NCBI RefSeq assembly: GCF_005930475.1
Contig: NZ_SJEW01000015.1
Span: 1 to 64,000, forward strand
Direction: 5' to 3'
DNA: 64,000 nucleotides
From: Modestobacter altitudinis
GTDB lineage: Bacteria > Actinomycetota > Actinomycetes > Mycobacteriales > Geodermatophilaceae
Of the stretch, positions 47,324 through 55,455 are shown one piece after another. The notes under the pieces are model-generated. The model saw nothing but the letters and a program-made list of their open reading frames with translations. It did no database searches and was not told the origin of the DNA. A program made the translations under genes and the position numbers. Position 1 is the stretch's first letter. Every line of letters starts with the position of its first letter.

Positions 47324-47520
47324 GGGATGCCTTCCGGTCGGTTGTCCGGACCAACGCGGAGGGCGCCGCTCCCCTTCCCCACCGCCGGGTGGGGCACGTC
47401 TCCACGCGCACCCCGTGACGGTGGTGCCGTTCGGGTCCGCCCCTTCCGGAACCCCCGCCGCACGTGTCACGCTGGGGGATCCACCGTGGACGCAACGCCT
47501 TCTCCTCGGGAGCAGCCGTG

Positions 47521-47931
47521 GTGTTGACCCGGAGCACGTACGCACCGGACTACGTCGAGCAGCGGCGGGCCGCCGTCGACGCGCAACTGGACGCCTACCG
47601 GAGGCTGGTGAGCGAGGCCGACTGCGCCCCGGACGCCCTGTACGACTTCGAGCCGGTCTTCTTCAACAACATGGTCATCGCCTTGGAGCACAGCTTCGTG
47701 CACCGCGGCCGGGGCCTGGAGGAGGGCGACGGGACGGCCCTGGACGAGGTGCGGCTGATCAGCGAGTCGCTGCACCGCGGCAACACGGTGATCACCGACC
47801 GGCAGATCCGGCTGGACCCGGACCGGACGGTGCTGAAGTACCGGCACGGTGATGAGATCGCGGTCCGCGAGGCCGACTTCGTCGCCCTGTGCAAGGCCTT
47901 CTTCGCCGAGCTGGAGAGCAGCTACCTGTAA
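47521..47931 (+). CDS. hypothetical protein
   Basis: 136-residue acidic protein without membrane segments. I do not recognise a family. Features include a helix-rich start ([20 protein letters not shown]) and a central [20 protein letters not shown], then [23 protein letters not shown] 47521 has GGGAGC 7-12 bases upstream, and GTG 47518 is an alternative. Codon use is strongly biased as in neighbouring real genes. It overlaps the 3' end of the convergent GH16-like gene by 10 bp. Confidence 0.7.
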   Translation: MLTRSTYAPDYVEQRRAAVDAQLDAYRRLVSEADCAPDALYDFEPVFFNNMVIALEHSFVHRGRGLEEGDGTALDEVRLISESLHRGNTVITDRQIRLDPDRTVLKYRHGDEIAVREADFVALCKAFFAELESSYL

Positions 47932-48686
47932 CCCCGGATGACGTCCACGACCAGCTCGGGGACGACGTAGCGCTCCCCCGGCACCGCGCGCTCCGGGAAG
48001 TCGAAGACCGCCAGCATGGACTGCATCGGGTAGTCCGGGGTGACCGCCACCGAGCGCACCGGCTCCCCGTCGACGGAGAAGACGGCGCCGTCGGGCCGCC
48101 AGTCGACCGCGTAGGTGTGGAAGTCGGCGACGTCGACGGCCAGCCGCGGGGCGGCGAAGTCCTCGACCGACCGCGGGTCCCGGAACGGGTGCGCACCCAT
48201 CCCCACGGCGGCGCTGGGCCGACCGTCGTCCCCGACCCGGACCGCGTCCCCGAAGACCTCGGCCACGCACAGCTCCGCGGAGCGCTCGGGTCGGTCCTCG
48301 AACCCGACCAGCCACCAGGCCGCCATCGACCGGGCGGTCAGGGTCATCCGCGCCCGCATCTCCAGCCGGCCGAACGTCGGCGTCCATCCCGCCAGCGCCG
48401 GCTGCTCCTCCCGGACGACCGCGCCCGGTCGCACCGGCTGCTGGCCGACCGTGCTGCCGACCGGGCCGGAGAACACCCCGGACTGGACGCAGGAGACCCG
48501 CAGCGGCGGGTGGTCGTCGGGACACCAGAGCGGGTGCTCGGCGGGCAGGAACAGCCGGAGGCAGGAGTCACGCACCTCGTAGGCAGCCGCGGTGGCCGCG
48601 CGCGAGGTCCACTGCGGGAGGTAGTGCGGCACCCAGACAGCGGTGTCGAGGCCCGGTCCGTCGAAGTCGTCGGCAAACGTCGGCAC
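47922..48686 (-). CDS. GH16-like beta-glucanase family protein
   Basis: 254-residue jelly-roll protein of the glycoside hydrolase family 16 superfamily. The start [20 protein letters not shown] and the middle [16 protein letters not shown] fit a frequent actinobacterial subgroup. The catalytic strand reads [11 protein letters not shown]: both glutamates of the ExDxxE motif are present but the central Asp is Cys. No signal peptide is visible from GTG 48686, so cytoplasmic localisation or an unconventional role is possible. It is divergent from the retron locus. Confidence 0.78.
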   Translation of the reverse strand: MPTFADDFDGPGLDTAVWVPHYLPQWTSRAATAAAYEVRDSCLRLFLPAEHPLWCPDDHPPLRVSCVQSGVFSGPVGSTVGQQPVRPGAVVREEQPALAGWTPTFGRLEMRARMTLTARSMAAWWLVGFEDRPERSAELCVAEVFGDAVRVGDDGRPSAAVGMGAHPFRDPRSVEDFAAPRLAVDVADFHTYAVDWRPDGAVFSVDGEPVRSVAVTPDYPMQSMLAVFDFPERAVPGERYVVPELVVDVIRGYR

Positions 48687-48770
48687 GGTCGGCCATCCTG
48701 GAGCCGCGGCCTCCGGCGGGGAAGAGCTCCGGGCGCGCGCCGTTCCGGCCCGGTCCCGTCCGTCGGTCAC

Positions 48771-48776
48771 TACGGT
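48771..48776 (+). promoter_or_regulatory. possible -10 box of the retron RNA
   Basis: TACGGT matches the TANNNT -10 pattern and is placed so that transcription would begin about 7 bases downstream, at or near 48783, exactly where the left arm of the 15-bp inverted repeat begins. No -35 box is evident. Supportive but short. Confidence 0.35.
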
Positions 48777-48782
48777 GTGCCC

Positions 48783-48943
48783 GTGCGCGACGGGGAGGGC
48801 AGGACGACCGGCACGAGCCGGTCCCCCCGGGGCAACCCCGGGGACTCGTGAGAAGCCCAGGCACGGCGTCATGAGCCGGACGGCGCGCTCCGCGCACGCA
48901 GCGGCGCATCGCCCAGGGACAGGCTGGTCTCCCCGTCGCGCAC
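48783..48943 (+). ncRNA. putative retron msr-msd RNA with a1/a2 inverted repeats
   Basis: A 161-nt segment directly before the reverse transcriptase gene, bounded by a perfect 15-bp inverted repeat: GTGCGCGACGGGGAG at 48783-48797 and its complement at 48929-48943. This is the a1/a2 arrangement of retron RNAs. Inside are a 7-bp hairpin (48806-48812 with 48817-48823), an 8-bp hairpin (48825-48832 with 48836-48843) and a 7-bp hairpin with one G-U (48845-48851 with 48869-48875), followed by a GC-rich foldable stretch to 48928 that may be the msd. The branching guanosine and the msr/msd boundary cannot be assigned. Confidence 0.6.
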
Positions 48944-48956
48944 CTTCCCGGCCGGC

Positions 48957-50306
48957 GTGACCGCCGAACGGCACGCCGCCGTCACCGCCTCGGGGATCGC
49001 CACCGCACTGCTGGCCGGACCGTGGCGTCGGCGGGACATGGTGCGGCGGGTGGCGGTGGCGCTCGGTCAGGCCCGCGCCGCGACCTGGGTGGGCACGATG
49101 GTCGGCGAGGTGCAGACCGGCTACCCGCAGGCGCCGGTCGACCGGCCGCGGGAGCTGGCCCGCTTCCTGCGGACGACGCACGGTTGGGCCCGCGGGCAGG
49201 ACGCGACGCCGCCACCCCGCGTGCTGCGCTGGGAACCGCGGCCGACGGAGCTCGCCTGGTCGCGCTCCCCGGTCGCCGACCTGCCCGACCAGGCCGCGGT
49301 CGCCCGGCTGCTGGACGTCGACGCCGGCGAGCTGGCCTGGTTCGCCGACGCCCGCGGGCTGGAGCGCACCGCAGGTGAGCCGCTCCGGCACTACCGGTGG
49401 CACGTCGTCCCGCGCCCGCACGGCGTCCGGCTGCTGGCCGCCCCCAAGCCACGGTTGAAGGAGGCGCAACGGCGGCTGCTGCGGCACGTGCTCACCCGGG
49501 TGCCGGTGCACGACGCGGCGCACGGATGCGTGCCGGGCCGGTCGGTGCGCACCGCGGTCGCCCCGCACGCCGGGTCCCCGGTCGTGCTGCGGATGGACCT
49601 GGAGGCGTTCTTCGCCTCGGTCGCGGCCGCGCGGGTGCACGGGCTGCTCCTCGGCCCGGCCGGGCTGCCAGAGCCGGTCGCGCACCTGCTCACCTCGCTG
49701 GCGACGACGGTGGTGCCCGCGCAGGTGTGGCGGCAGGTCCCCCTGCCGACCGGCGTCGAGGCCCGGGAGCGGCACCGCCGGCTGGGCCGGCAGCTGGCCG
49801 TCCCGCACCTGCCGCAGGGGGCGCCGACGTCCCCGGCGCTGGCGAACCTGGTGTGCTTCCGGCTGGACCGGCGGCTCGCCGGGCTGGCCGCCTCGTGCGG
49901 GGCCCGGTACACCCGCTACGTCGACGACCTGACCTTCAGCGGGGGCACGGCGGTCGGCCGGGACCGCTTCGCCGACCTGGTGGCCCGGGTCGTCACCGAC
50001 GAGGGCTTCCGGGTGAACGCCGCCAAGACGGCGGCGACCAGTGCCGCGCGCCGGCAGTCGGTGCTGGGCGCGGTCGTCAACACCCGGCCCACGCTGTCGC
50101 GCCGGGAACGCGACGCGCTGCGGGCGCTGCTGCACAACTGCGCCACCTCCGGCTGGGCCGGCCAGACCCGCGGCCGCGAGCCCGCCACCTTCCGCGACCA
50201 CGTGCTCGGCCGGGTGGCGTGGGCGGCGTCGCTCGACCCGGCCTTCGGCGCCCGGCTGCACGCCCTCGCCGAGCGGATCGACTGGTCGCACGGGCCGGCC
50301 GGCTAG
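48957..50306 (+). CDS. retron-type reverse transcriptase
   Basis: 449-residue RNA-directed DNA polymerase. RT blocks in order: KPRLKEAQRRLL (165-176), VHDAAHGCVPGRSVRT (184-199), RMDLEAFFASV (212-222, Asp214), LPQGAPTSP (285-293), RYTRYVDDLTFS (317-328, Asp323/324), EGFRVNAAKT (349-358), VLGAVVN (369-375, in place of the retron VTGxxVN) and LRALLHN near 388. The block order and the HYRW, AHG and LPQGAPTSP signatures match myxobacterial Mx162-type retron RTs, which also carry an N-terminal extension. About 110 N-terminal residues are unassigned. GTG 48957 lies 13 bp after the a2 repeat. Confidence 0.88.
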   Translation: MTAERHAAVTASGIATALLAGPWRRRDMVRRVAVALGQARAATWVGTMVGEVQTGYPQAPVDRPRELARFLRTTHGWARGQDATPPPRVLRWEPRPTELAWSRSPVADLPDQAAVARLLDVDAGELAWFADARGLERTAGEPLRHYRWHVVPRPHGVRLLAAPKPRLKEAQRRLLRHVLTRVPVHDAAHGCVPGRSVRTAVAPHAGSPVVLRMDLEAFFASVAAARVHGLLLGPAGLPEPVAHLLTSLATTVVPAQVWRQVPLPTGVEARERHRRLGRQLAVPHLPQGAPTSPALANLVCFRLDRRLAGLAASCGARYTRYVDDLTFSGGTAVGRDRFADLVARVVTDEGFRVNAAKTAATSAARRQSVLGAVVNTRPTLSRRERDALRALLHNCATSGWAGQTRGREPATFRDHVLGRVAWAASLDPAFGARLHALAERIDWSHGPAG

Positions 50307-50908
50307 CGGCTCTGCAGCGCGTCCAGCGCGACGGCCATCGAGGCCGCGACGCGGAAGTCCAGCCGCGGGTCGGGCACGGTCACGGTGTACCGGTCGCGGA
50401 CCGCCTTCTGCCGCTCGCTGACCAGCACCGGCCGGCCGGTGGCGGTGTCGGTGAAGTCGAAGTGGAAGACGAAGGGCACCCAGACGTCACCGACGTAGGG
50501 CAGCAGGTCCCAGACCCGGCGCAGGACGGCGACCGACATGCGGCGCTCCTGCCCGACCGCCTCCAGCCCCGGCACCGACAGGTTCCAGGTCGAGCGCAGC
50601 AGGCTGGCGCCGAACTGCTTGCTGAAGCTGCCCAGCGGCACGCCGTTCTCGTCGAGGACGTCGTGCTCGGCGTGCACGTCCAGCCGCTGCCGGGCCTTGA
50701 AGGAGAACACCCGACGGGTCCGGGACTCGTCGGAGAAGAACTCGACCTCCTCCTTGAGCTTCATCCGCTTCTGCTCGGCGAAGGCCAGCAGCTGACCCTC
50801 GCCGCCGTCCGGGCCCACCGCCCGGACCTCGTACCGGTTGACCATGACCGTGATCCGCTGCTTGATCAGGAAGGCCGGGACGACCATCGGGGCGGACGGA
50901 CCTGTCAC
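50303..50908 (-). CDS. LURP-one-related (scramblase-like) protein
   Basis: 201-residue protein of the LURP-one/Tubby-C-like beta-barrel family: FLIKQRITVMVNRYEVRAVG, then LLAFAEQKRMKLKEEVEFFSD, and VFSFKARQRLDVHAEHDVLDENG. Eukaryotic and bacterial members are thought to bind membranes or lipids, with no firm activity. GTG 50908 follows AGGAGCAGCC. It converges on the reverse transcriptase gene with overlapping stops (CTAG). It is a common actinobacterial chromosomal gene and is not an evident retron effector. Confidence 0.78.
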   Translation of the reverse strand: MTGPSAPMVVPAFLIKQRITVMVNRYEVRAVGPDGGEGQLLAFAEQKRMKLKEEVEFFSDESRTRRVFSFKARQRLDVHAEHDVLDENGVPLGSFSKQFGASLLRSTWNLSVPGLEAVGQERRMSVAVLRRVWDLLPYVGDVWVPFVFHFDFTDTATGRPVLVSERQKAVRDRYTVTVPDPRLDFRVAASMAVALDALQSR

Positions 50909-50969
50909 GGCTGCTCCTGGGGCTGGGTGGACGTGCGGGAGCCCATCCTGGCGCATCCTCCGCTGTGCG

Positions 50970-51704
50970 CTACCGGGAGCGGTCCACGTCGAAGGAGAGC
51001 TCGGTCATCGGCACCTGCCGGTCGACCAGCCTGGCGGAGAGGTCGTCCAGCGTGGTCCCGGTGGCGTACGCGTGGGCCCGCAGCACGGCGAGCGCGTCGG
51101 GGCTCGCCAGCCGGAGGGCTGCGTTCACCATGCCGATCGCCTGCCACACGGTGGCCCGTCGTCCGGCTGCCGGGGCGTCCAACCAGGCCGGCCCGTCGGC
51201 GTGTCCACGGTCCCGCTCGTTCACGACCGCGAAGGCCGCCGCGACCTCGTGGGTGACCGCCACGGCGTCGGCCAGGGACAGCGCACCGGGGTCCCGGGGC
51301 GGCACGAGGTAGAGGTCGAGGGCGCCGATGTCGCGCAGGTCGTCCTCCAGCGGGAGCGAGAGGGTGGCCCGGATCGGGGTGGTGCTCGCCAGGCAGTCGT
51401 AGAAGGCCGGCCACCGGGACCGGATGGTCGCCTCGTCGGCCATGAGCGGGCGGCCCTCGGCGTGCGCAGCGAGGCAGGGGCCCTCCCCGACGGTGAACTG
51501 CAGGCGCTCGGCCTCGGCCGACACCGCATCGCTGGCCCCCAGCGGCAGCCGCCGGTCGTCGGCGAAGAAGAGGCTGATGCCGGCCCCGTCGACGGGCAGC
51601 GCCCGGGCGCAGGCCCGGGCGAGCCGTTCGGGGAGCAGTTCGGGGCCGGGCATCTGCGCCGAGGAGGCGGCCAGTGCGGTGCGGAACTGCTCGATCAGGG
51701 TCAC
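50970..51704 (-). CDS. GAF-ANTAR RNA-binding antiterminator-type regulator
   Basis: 244-residue regulator. Residues about 25-165 form a GAF sensor (LQFTVGEGPCLAAHAEGRPL, SLPLEDDLRDIGALDLYL). Residues about 175-235 form an ANTAR domain (VWQAIGMVNAALRLASPDAL, then LRAHAYATGTTLDDLSARLV). ANTAR domains bind dual hairpins in mRNA and prevent termination. GAF-ANTAR proteins are numerous in actinobacteria. Targets are unknown. GTG 51704 is the apparent start. Confidence 0.87.
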   Translation of the reverse strand: MTLIEQFRTALAASSAQMPGPELLPERLARACARALPVDGAGISLFFADDRRLPLGASDAVSAEAERLQFTVGEGPCLAAHAEGRPLMADEATIRSRWPAFYDCLASTTPIRATLSLPLEDDLRDIGALDLYLVPPRDPGALSLADAVAVTHEVAAAFAVVNERDRGHADGPAWLDAPAAGRRATVWQAIGMVNAALRLASPDALAVLRAHAYATGTTLDDLSARLVDRQVPMTELSFDVDRSR

Positions 51705-51817
51705 GCGGCTCCCGCCGGCCGGAGCCGTCCTGAGGACAGCGCGCAGCGCCGGCTCCGCTCGCCGGCTCCTGGGGACTGCCCGCTCGCCCGGCCGGGAAAC
51801 CCCCGGGCGCAGCAGGT

Positions 51818-51957
51818 CGGTCCACCAACTGGTCCAGCAGGGCGAACGTGCGCCGGGCCATCAGGTCGGCACCCAGGGCCCGGACCGCCCGGACGCGCGC
51901 TCGCGCGCCGAGGTCGGCGCGCCGCCCGGCGTCCGTCAGCAGCACCGCGAGCGCGCC
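51818..51957 (-). pseudogene. glycosyltransferase C-terminal remnant
   Basis: On the minus strand about 46 codons read like the end of a family 4 glycosyltransferase: LAVLLTDAGRRADLGARARV, then ALGADLMARRTFALLDQLV. There is no start and no catalytic part. The upstream side is cut off exactly where a fragment of an unrelated GGDEF gene begins on the other strand. Confidence 0.5.
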
Positions 51958-52180
51958 GGCCGCAGTCGCCGAGCGGCTGCGGCATGCTGTCGCCGCCGAC
52001 CTCGCGGACGGGCTCTCGGTGACCATCTCGGCGGGGGTGGCCTCCGCTCGGGGCGCGCAGGTGGAGCTGGGGGACCTGACCTGCCGGGCGGACCACGCGC
52101 TGTACGCCGCGAAGGCCGCCGGTCGCAACCAGGTCAGCTGCGACGAGGACGCCACGGCGGCCTCCCGACCCGTGCGCTGA
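51955..52180 (+). pseudogene. GGDEF (diguanylate cyclase) C-terminal remnant
   Basis: About 75 codons on the plus strand encode the last third of a GGDEF domain: AVAERLRHAVAADLADGLSV, TISAGVASARG and CRADHALYAAKAAGRNQV, then a stop at 52180. The GG(D/E)EF motif and everything before it are missing. Upstream sequence belongs to another gene fragment, so this is the scar of a deletion or rearrangement. Confidence 0.75.
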
Positions 52181-52315
52181 GCTCGCGAGCTCCGCGTCAT
52201 CGGTGGGTCCCAGAGGTCGCGGCTGCTCGTCGACCGCTCCCGGACGCCGGCGACCCCCCCGGACCGCGGAGAGTCGCCGGGGCGTCCAGGTGGTCACCAC
52301 GCCGACCCGCTGGTC

Positions 52316-53305
52316 TCACGTGCGGAGCGGGCTCGCAGCTCGGTCACGCCGGGCGGCCTCGCCGGCGGAGGGCCCCGGGTCGCCCGACGGGAGCGGGATC
52401 TCCGTCGTCAGCGGCAGTGGTGCACCGAAGTCGGGACGCCCGTCGGCGTGCCAGGCCAGACGCTGCGCCCGCGCCGTCCGGCCTTCGTAGGTGTACTCAT
52501 CGGTGCTCTTGGCGTGGTAGACGAACCAGTCCTCGGTTCCGTCCGGGGAGGTGAAGAAGCCGCTGTGGCCGGGACCGAACACCCCATGGTCGGCTCGGCT
52601 TCGGAAGACCGGCTCCGGGTGCTGGTGCCAGGAGCTCGCATCCAGCAGGTCATCGGTCTCATCAGCGCTGAGCATGCCCATGCAGTAGTCGGGTGTACCG
52701 GTGTCGCAGGCCGAGTACACGAGGAACACCCTGCCGTTCCGCCGGATGCAGACGGGCCCCTCCCGGATGTCCGGGCAGCCGAACCCGCTCGCGGGCAGCT
52801 GTACGCGGTCACCGACCAGCTGCCAGGGGCTGGCCATGCGGGAGAGGTAGAGCACGTGCCCTGGCATGCCCGCCCAGACCAGGTAGAGCGCACCGGAGGG
52901 GAGCAGGAGCGGGCTCCCGTCTATCGCGTAGTGCTCATCGGCGGGATCGGTGTTCAGACGCGCCTTGTAGCGGAAGGGACCGCACGGGTCGTCACCGGTG
53001 CTCTCCAGGACGTGCATGCGGTGATGGAGGTGGTCGGAGGCATCCGACGCGGTGTAGTAGAGGTACCAGCGTCGACCGTCGGGACCGTCGAGCAGGTGCA
53101 GCTCCGGTGCCCACAGCATCGCGCACCGGTCTGGCTCGGTGTCGCTCCAGACGACCTGCGCCGGCGTGTCCGCCAGGTCGGCGATGCTCGAAGCCCTCGT
53201 GACCACGATGTGGTCGTGGGAGGTGCCGGTCGAGTAGTAGTGGCCGTCGTGGTGGACCAGCCAGGGATCGGGGTGCTGACTGATCGGGTTGAGGAACGTC
53301 GTCAC
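52316..53305 (-). CDS. glycoside hydrolase family 43-like protein
   Basis: 329-residue five-bladed beta-propeller glycosidase. GH43 catalytic residues appear in order: base Asp in SQHPDPWLVHHDGHYY, modulating Asp in HYAIDGSPLL, and acid Glu in IREGPVCIRRNG. RSRADHGVFGPGHSGFF is typical. Alpha-L-arabinofuranosidase or beta-xylosidase action on plant polysaccharide is likely. No signal peptide is visible, so it may act on imported oligosaccharides. The start is GTG 53305. Confidence 0.85.
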   Translation of the reverse strand: MTTFLNPISQHPDPWLVHHDGHYYSTGTSHDHIVVTRASSIADLADTPAQVVWSDTEPDRCAMLWAPELHLLDGPDGRRWYLYYTASDASDHLHHRMHVLESTGDDPCGPFRYKARLNTDPADEHYAIDGSPLLLPSGALYLVWAGMPGHVLYLSRMASPWQLVGDRVQLPASGFGCPDIREGPVCIRRNGRVFLVYSACDTGTPDYCMGMLSADETDDLLDASSWHQHPEPVFRSRADHGVFGPGHSGFFTSPDGTEDWFVYHAKSTDEYTYEGRTARAQRLAWHADGRPDFGAPLPLTTEIPLPSGDPGPSAGEAARRDRAASPLRT

Positions 53306-53546
53306 AGCTGCCCCGTCCGTCGAGGGAGGCCTCCCGTGTCGGCGTCCCGACGGTCACGGGCCCGACCGCCGGGGAACTCGAGCCGGACCTGCAGGACCAC
53401 CGGCGCCCCGTGCCCATGATGACACCCGCCGGGATCGGCACGGACCTGCAGGGCATGGCGCCCGGTCCGGACCAACTGCTGTGCAGACCGTCGAGGGACG
53501 GACGACCTGTTCGCCCGCGAGGAGTGCGACCCCGGTCAGCGCACGA

Positions 53547-54014
53547 TCAGGAGAGAGCCCGCAGGTCACCGTCTGTCGGGTTCCGGTCCGGGACCGACGT
53601 GGTGCCCTGCGCGGCCAGCCAGGCGGCCCCCCTGCGGGCAGAGGCCTGAGCGAGCCACGCGTCCTGCACCAGTTCGGCCAGTTCCTGCCGGGTGATCTCG
53701 CCGAGCCGGCTCGCCTGCACCAGCACCGAGTTGTGCCCGTCGAAGTGCGGGGTGGTGAAGAACGGCGTCGTCTCGTCCTGCACCAGGGCCTGCTTGTCAG
53801 CTTCGGACTCGACCCAGAAGACGATCACGTCGGGAAGCCGTTCCCCGGTCGCGGCGTCCACGGCGTCCGGTCGCGGAGTACGGAAGAAGACGAAGGACTT
53901 TCCACCCACCTGGTACACAGGATTGCCGCGCTCCCCGTGGACGACGGTCACGTGCGGGAGCCCCCGCGCGAGCTCGTGCACGTCTTCCGCCCGGGCCTGC
54001 CGATCAACGGTCAC
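53547..54014 (-). CDS. MmcQ/YjbR family protein (second copy)
   Basis: 155-residue protein related to the gene at 40755: ARGLPHVTVVHGERGNPVYQ at the start, TTPHFDGHNSVLVQASRLGE in the middle and LVQDAWLAQASARRGAAWLA at the end. Same CyaY-like fold, function unknown. The start is GTG 54014. About 570 bp upstream hold no convincing gene. Confidence 0.78.
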   Translation of the reverse strand: MTVDRQARAEDVHELARGLPHVTVVHGERGNPVYQVGGKSFVFFRTPRPDAVDAATGERLPDVIVFWVESEADKQALVQDETTPFFTTPHFDGHNSVLVQASRLGEITRQELAELVQDAWLAQASARRGAAWLAAQGTTSVPDRNPTDGDLRALS

Positions 54015-54583
54015 GCCGGGCAGCGTAGGAGCGGTCCCGTGGCCATGCCGGCGGTCGTTCTCGTTGCGAGTGTCGGAGTGCAGACGGGCCGTGCCCGGTA
54101 GCCCTGAGTGGGCCGCTGAGGGACGGGGGGCACCTTCGGGGACACGCGTGTGATCTCAGGAACGGCCTCCGGCCCCAGGTGGGAGGGAGTTCCGGCCCAC
54201 CTTCGCTGTGCAGGTGCGTGTCGTGGGAGCGAGCTCGGCCCGATTTGATCTTGGTGGTGTTCGCTCGCCGTGTGCGTCGCGCGGGTGGTGCCGTGCGGCG
54301 CTGACCTGTAAGCAGTCGAGGAAGCGCCGAGGCCGGCGACAGGGTGCTGACCGTGGTCGGCAAGGAACTGGCCGAGTCCAGCGCGGACTGTCGGCCTCGA
54401 CGGGCGGCGACCGGTCGGGTGAGCCGGTGGGCATCGGTCAGCTCGGCGCAGCGCGCCGGGCGTGGGCGAGCCGGGACGATCGGCCGCAGCGTCATGGGTT
54501 CCTCGTCACCCGACAACGCGGACCGACGAGTTCGCGGCTCCCGGCCGGTCCAAGCTCGTGACACCTCAGGAGAGGACACCACC
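54015..54583. other. 569-bp region without a recognisable gene
   Basis: No frame on either strand shows a recognisable domain, and codon bias is weaker than in neighbouring genes. The part at 54190-54330 has a mixed base composition that could be a gene remnant. The last 25 bp hold the AGGAGAGG ribosome-binding site of the next gene. Confidence 0.4.
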
Positions 54584-55189
54584 ATGTCGGAGCTTCTCGT
54601 CGACTTCATCACCTCCCTCGACGGCTACGCATCGGGAGAGGGCTGGCCCGGGTTCTGGGGCCTCGAGGGCCCAGAGTACCTCGCTTGGCTCGGCGAGCAG
54701 CCCGAGGTCACCTACCTGATGGGAGCGAACACCTACCGCCTGATGTCGGGCTTCGCCGCGGGCGAGGTCCCGAATGGTCAAGACGAGTTCAGGGCCGAGG
54801 AGGAGGCGTCCGTCGACGAGCTGACGCAAGCGTCCAAGGTGGTGTTCTCCTCCTCGCTCGAGGAGTCACTGGCGTGGGCCAACTGCACGCTCGTCCGCGC
54901 CGACGCCGTCGAGGCGGTCCGTGCCATGAAGGGGAACGGCTCGGGGCTGCTCAGCACGATCGGCAGCCTCAGCCTGTGCCGGTCCCTGCTCAGAGCCGGA
55001 CTCGTCGACCGCTTCCGGGTCGGGATGTTCCCGGTGATCACCGGGGCCACGGGCGAGGAACGCATCTACGACGGCTACCCGGACGTCGCCCTCGAGATGA
55101 TCGAGCACCGGACCTTCGACGGCCGCATCCAGCTGGTCGAGTACAAGCCACGCGTGCTCGAGCACCCGCCGCTCGGCGCCCCGGCGTGA
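54584..55189 (+). CDS. dihydrofolate reductase (RibD C-terminal) family protein
   Basis: 201-residue RibD/DHFR-fold protein: LLVDFITSLDGYASGEGWPG, TYLMGANTYRLMSGF, then VFSSSLEESLAWANCTLV and GSLSLCRSLLRAGLVDRFRV. These small chromosomal homologues bind NADPH and are often annotated as dihydrofolate reductase family, but few are tested. ATG 54584 has AGGAGAGG 8 bases upstream. It is the last clearly chromosomal gene before the integrated element. Confidence 0.85.
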   Translation: MSELLVDFITSLDGYASGEGWPGFWGLEGPEYLAWLGEQPEVTYLMGANTYRLMSGFAAGEVPNGQDEFRAEEEASVDELTQASKVVFSSSLEESLAWANCTLVRADAVEAVRAMKGNGSGLLSTIGSLSLCRSLLRAGLVDRFRVGMFPVITGATGEERIYDGYPDVALEMIEHRTFDGRIQLVEYKPRVLEHPPLGAPA

Positions 55190-55455
55190 CGTCGCCCCGT
55201 CCGCTGGTGTCGAACGCCATCACCGCCCGCCGCCTCATCGAACTGGTCGGGCCCAATGCGGTCATCACGTACCTGGCGCCCGAGCCGACCGAAGCAGTGG
55301 TGGCGCTCGGTGCCGCGTGCGGACTGGCCGCCGCAAACGGGGCGCTGATCAGCAGGTTTCTGCCACGTCAGACGTTGAAGCGGAACTCCACCACGTCGCC
55401 GTCGGCCATGACGAGCCTGCCCGGAGTTCACAGTGCAACTGGACCACGCCCGTAG
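55187..55455 (+). CDS. hypothetical protein running into the left attachment repeat
   Basis: Open frame starting with GTG 55187 in overlap with the previous stop. The first 58 residues have coding-like character (VSNAITARRLIELVGPNAVI, then ALGAACGLAAANGALISRF) but no family I recognise. From 55362 it reads through the 52-bp attachment repeat antisense to the ychF end and into the integrase start. In the uninterrupted chromosome the frame would stop just after the repeat (acg-tag at the right copy). The reality of this gene is uncertain. Confidence 0.35.
55362..55413. repeat. attL: left 52-bp direct repeat of integrated element
   Basis: Identical over 52 bp to 63811-63862. The sequence is the 3' end of ychF (minus-strand [14 protein letters not shown] and stop) plus 5 bases beyond the stop. 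Flanks differ on both sides. It lies 20 bp before the integrase gene. It marks the left end of an about 8.4-kb integrated element. Confidence 0.93.

Noticed and set aside
48783-48943. Inverted repeat upstream of the RT read as two independent terminators or an operator
   Set aside because: The two 15-bp arms do not form separate hairpins, they pair with each other across 131 bases, and no gene end lies beside them.
50303-50908. LURP-one-like gene considered as a retron effector
   Set aside because: It is convergent with the RT and only shares overlapping stops. It is a widespread chromosomal family and has no toxin feature.
54015-54583. Open frames in both directions considered as genes
   Set aside because: No conserved domain, poor codon bias and no ribosome-binding sites. 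Left as unannotated spacer.
55362-55413. Attachment site considered as a tRNA 3' end
   Set aside because: The repeat translates as the C-terminus of YchF and shows no tRNA arms or CCA end. No tRNA or rRNA gene was recognised anywhere in the window.
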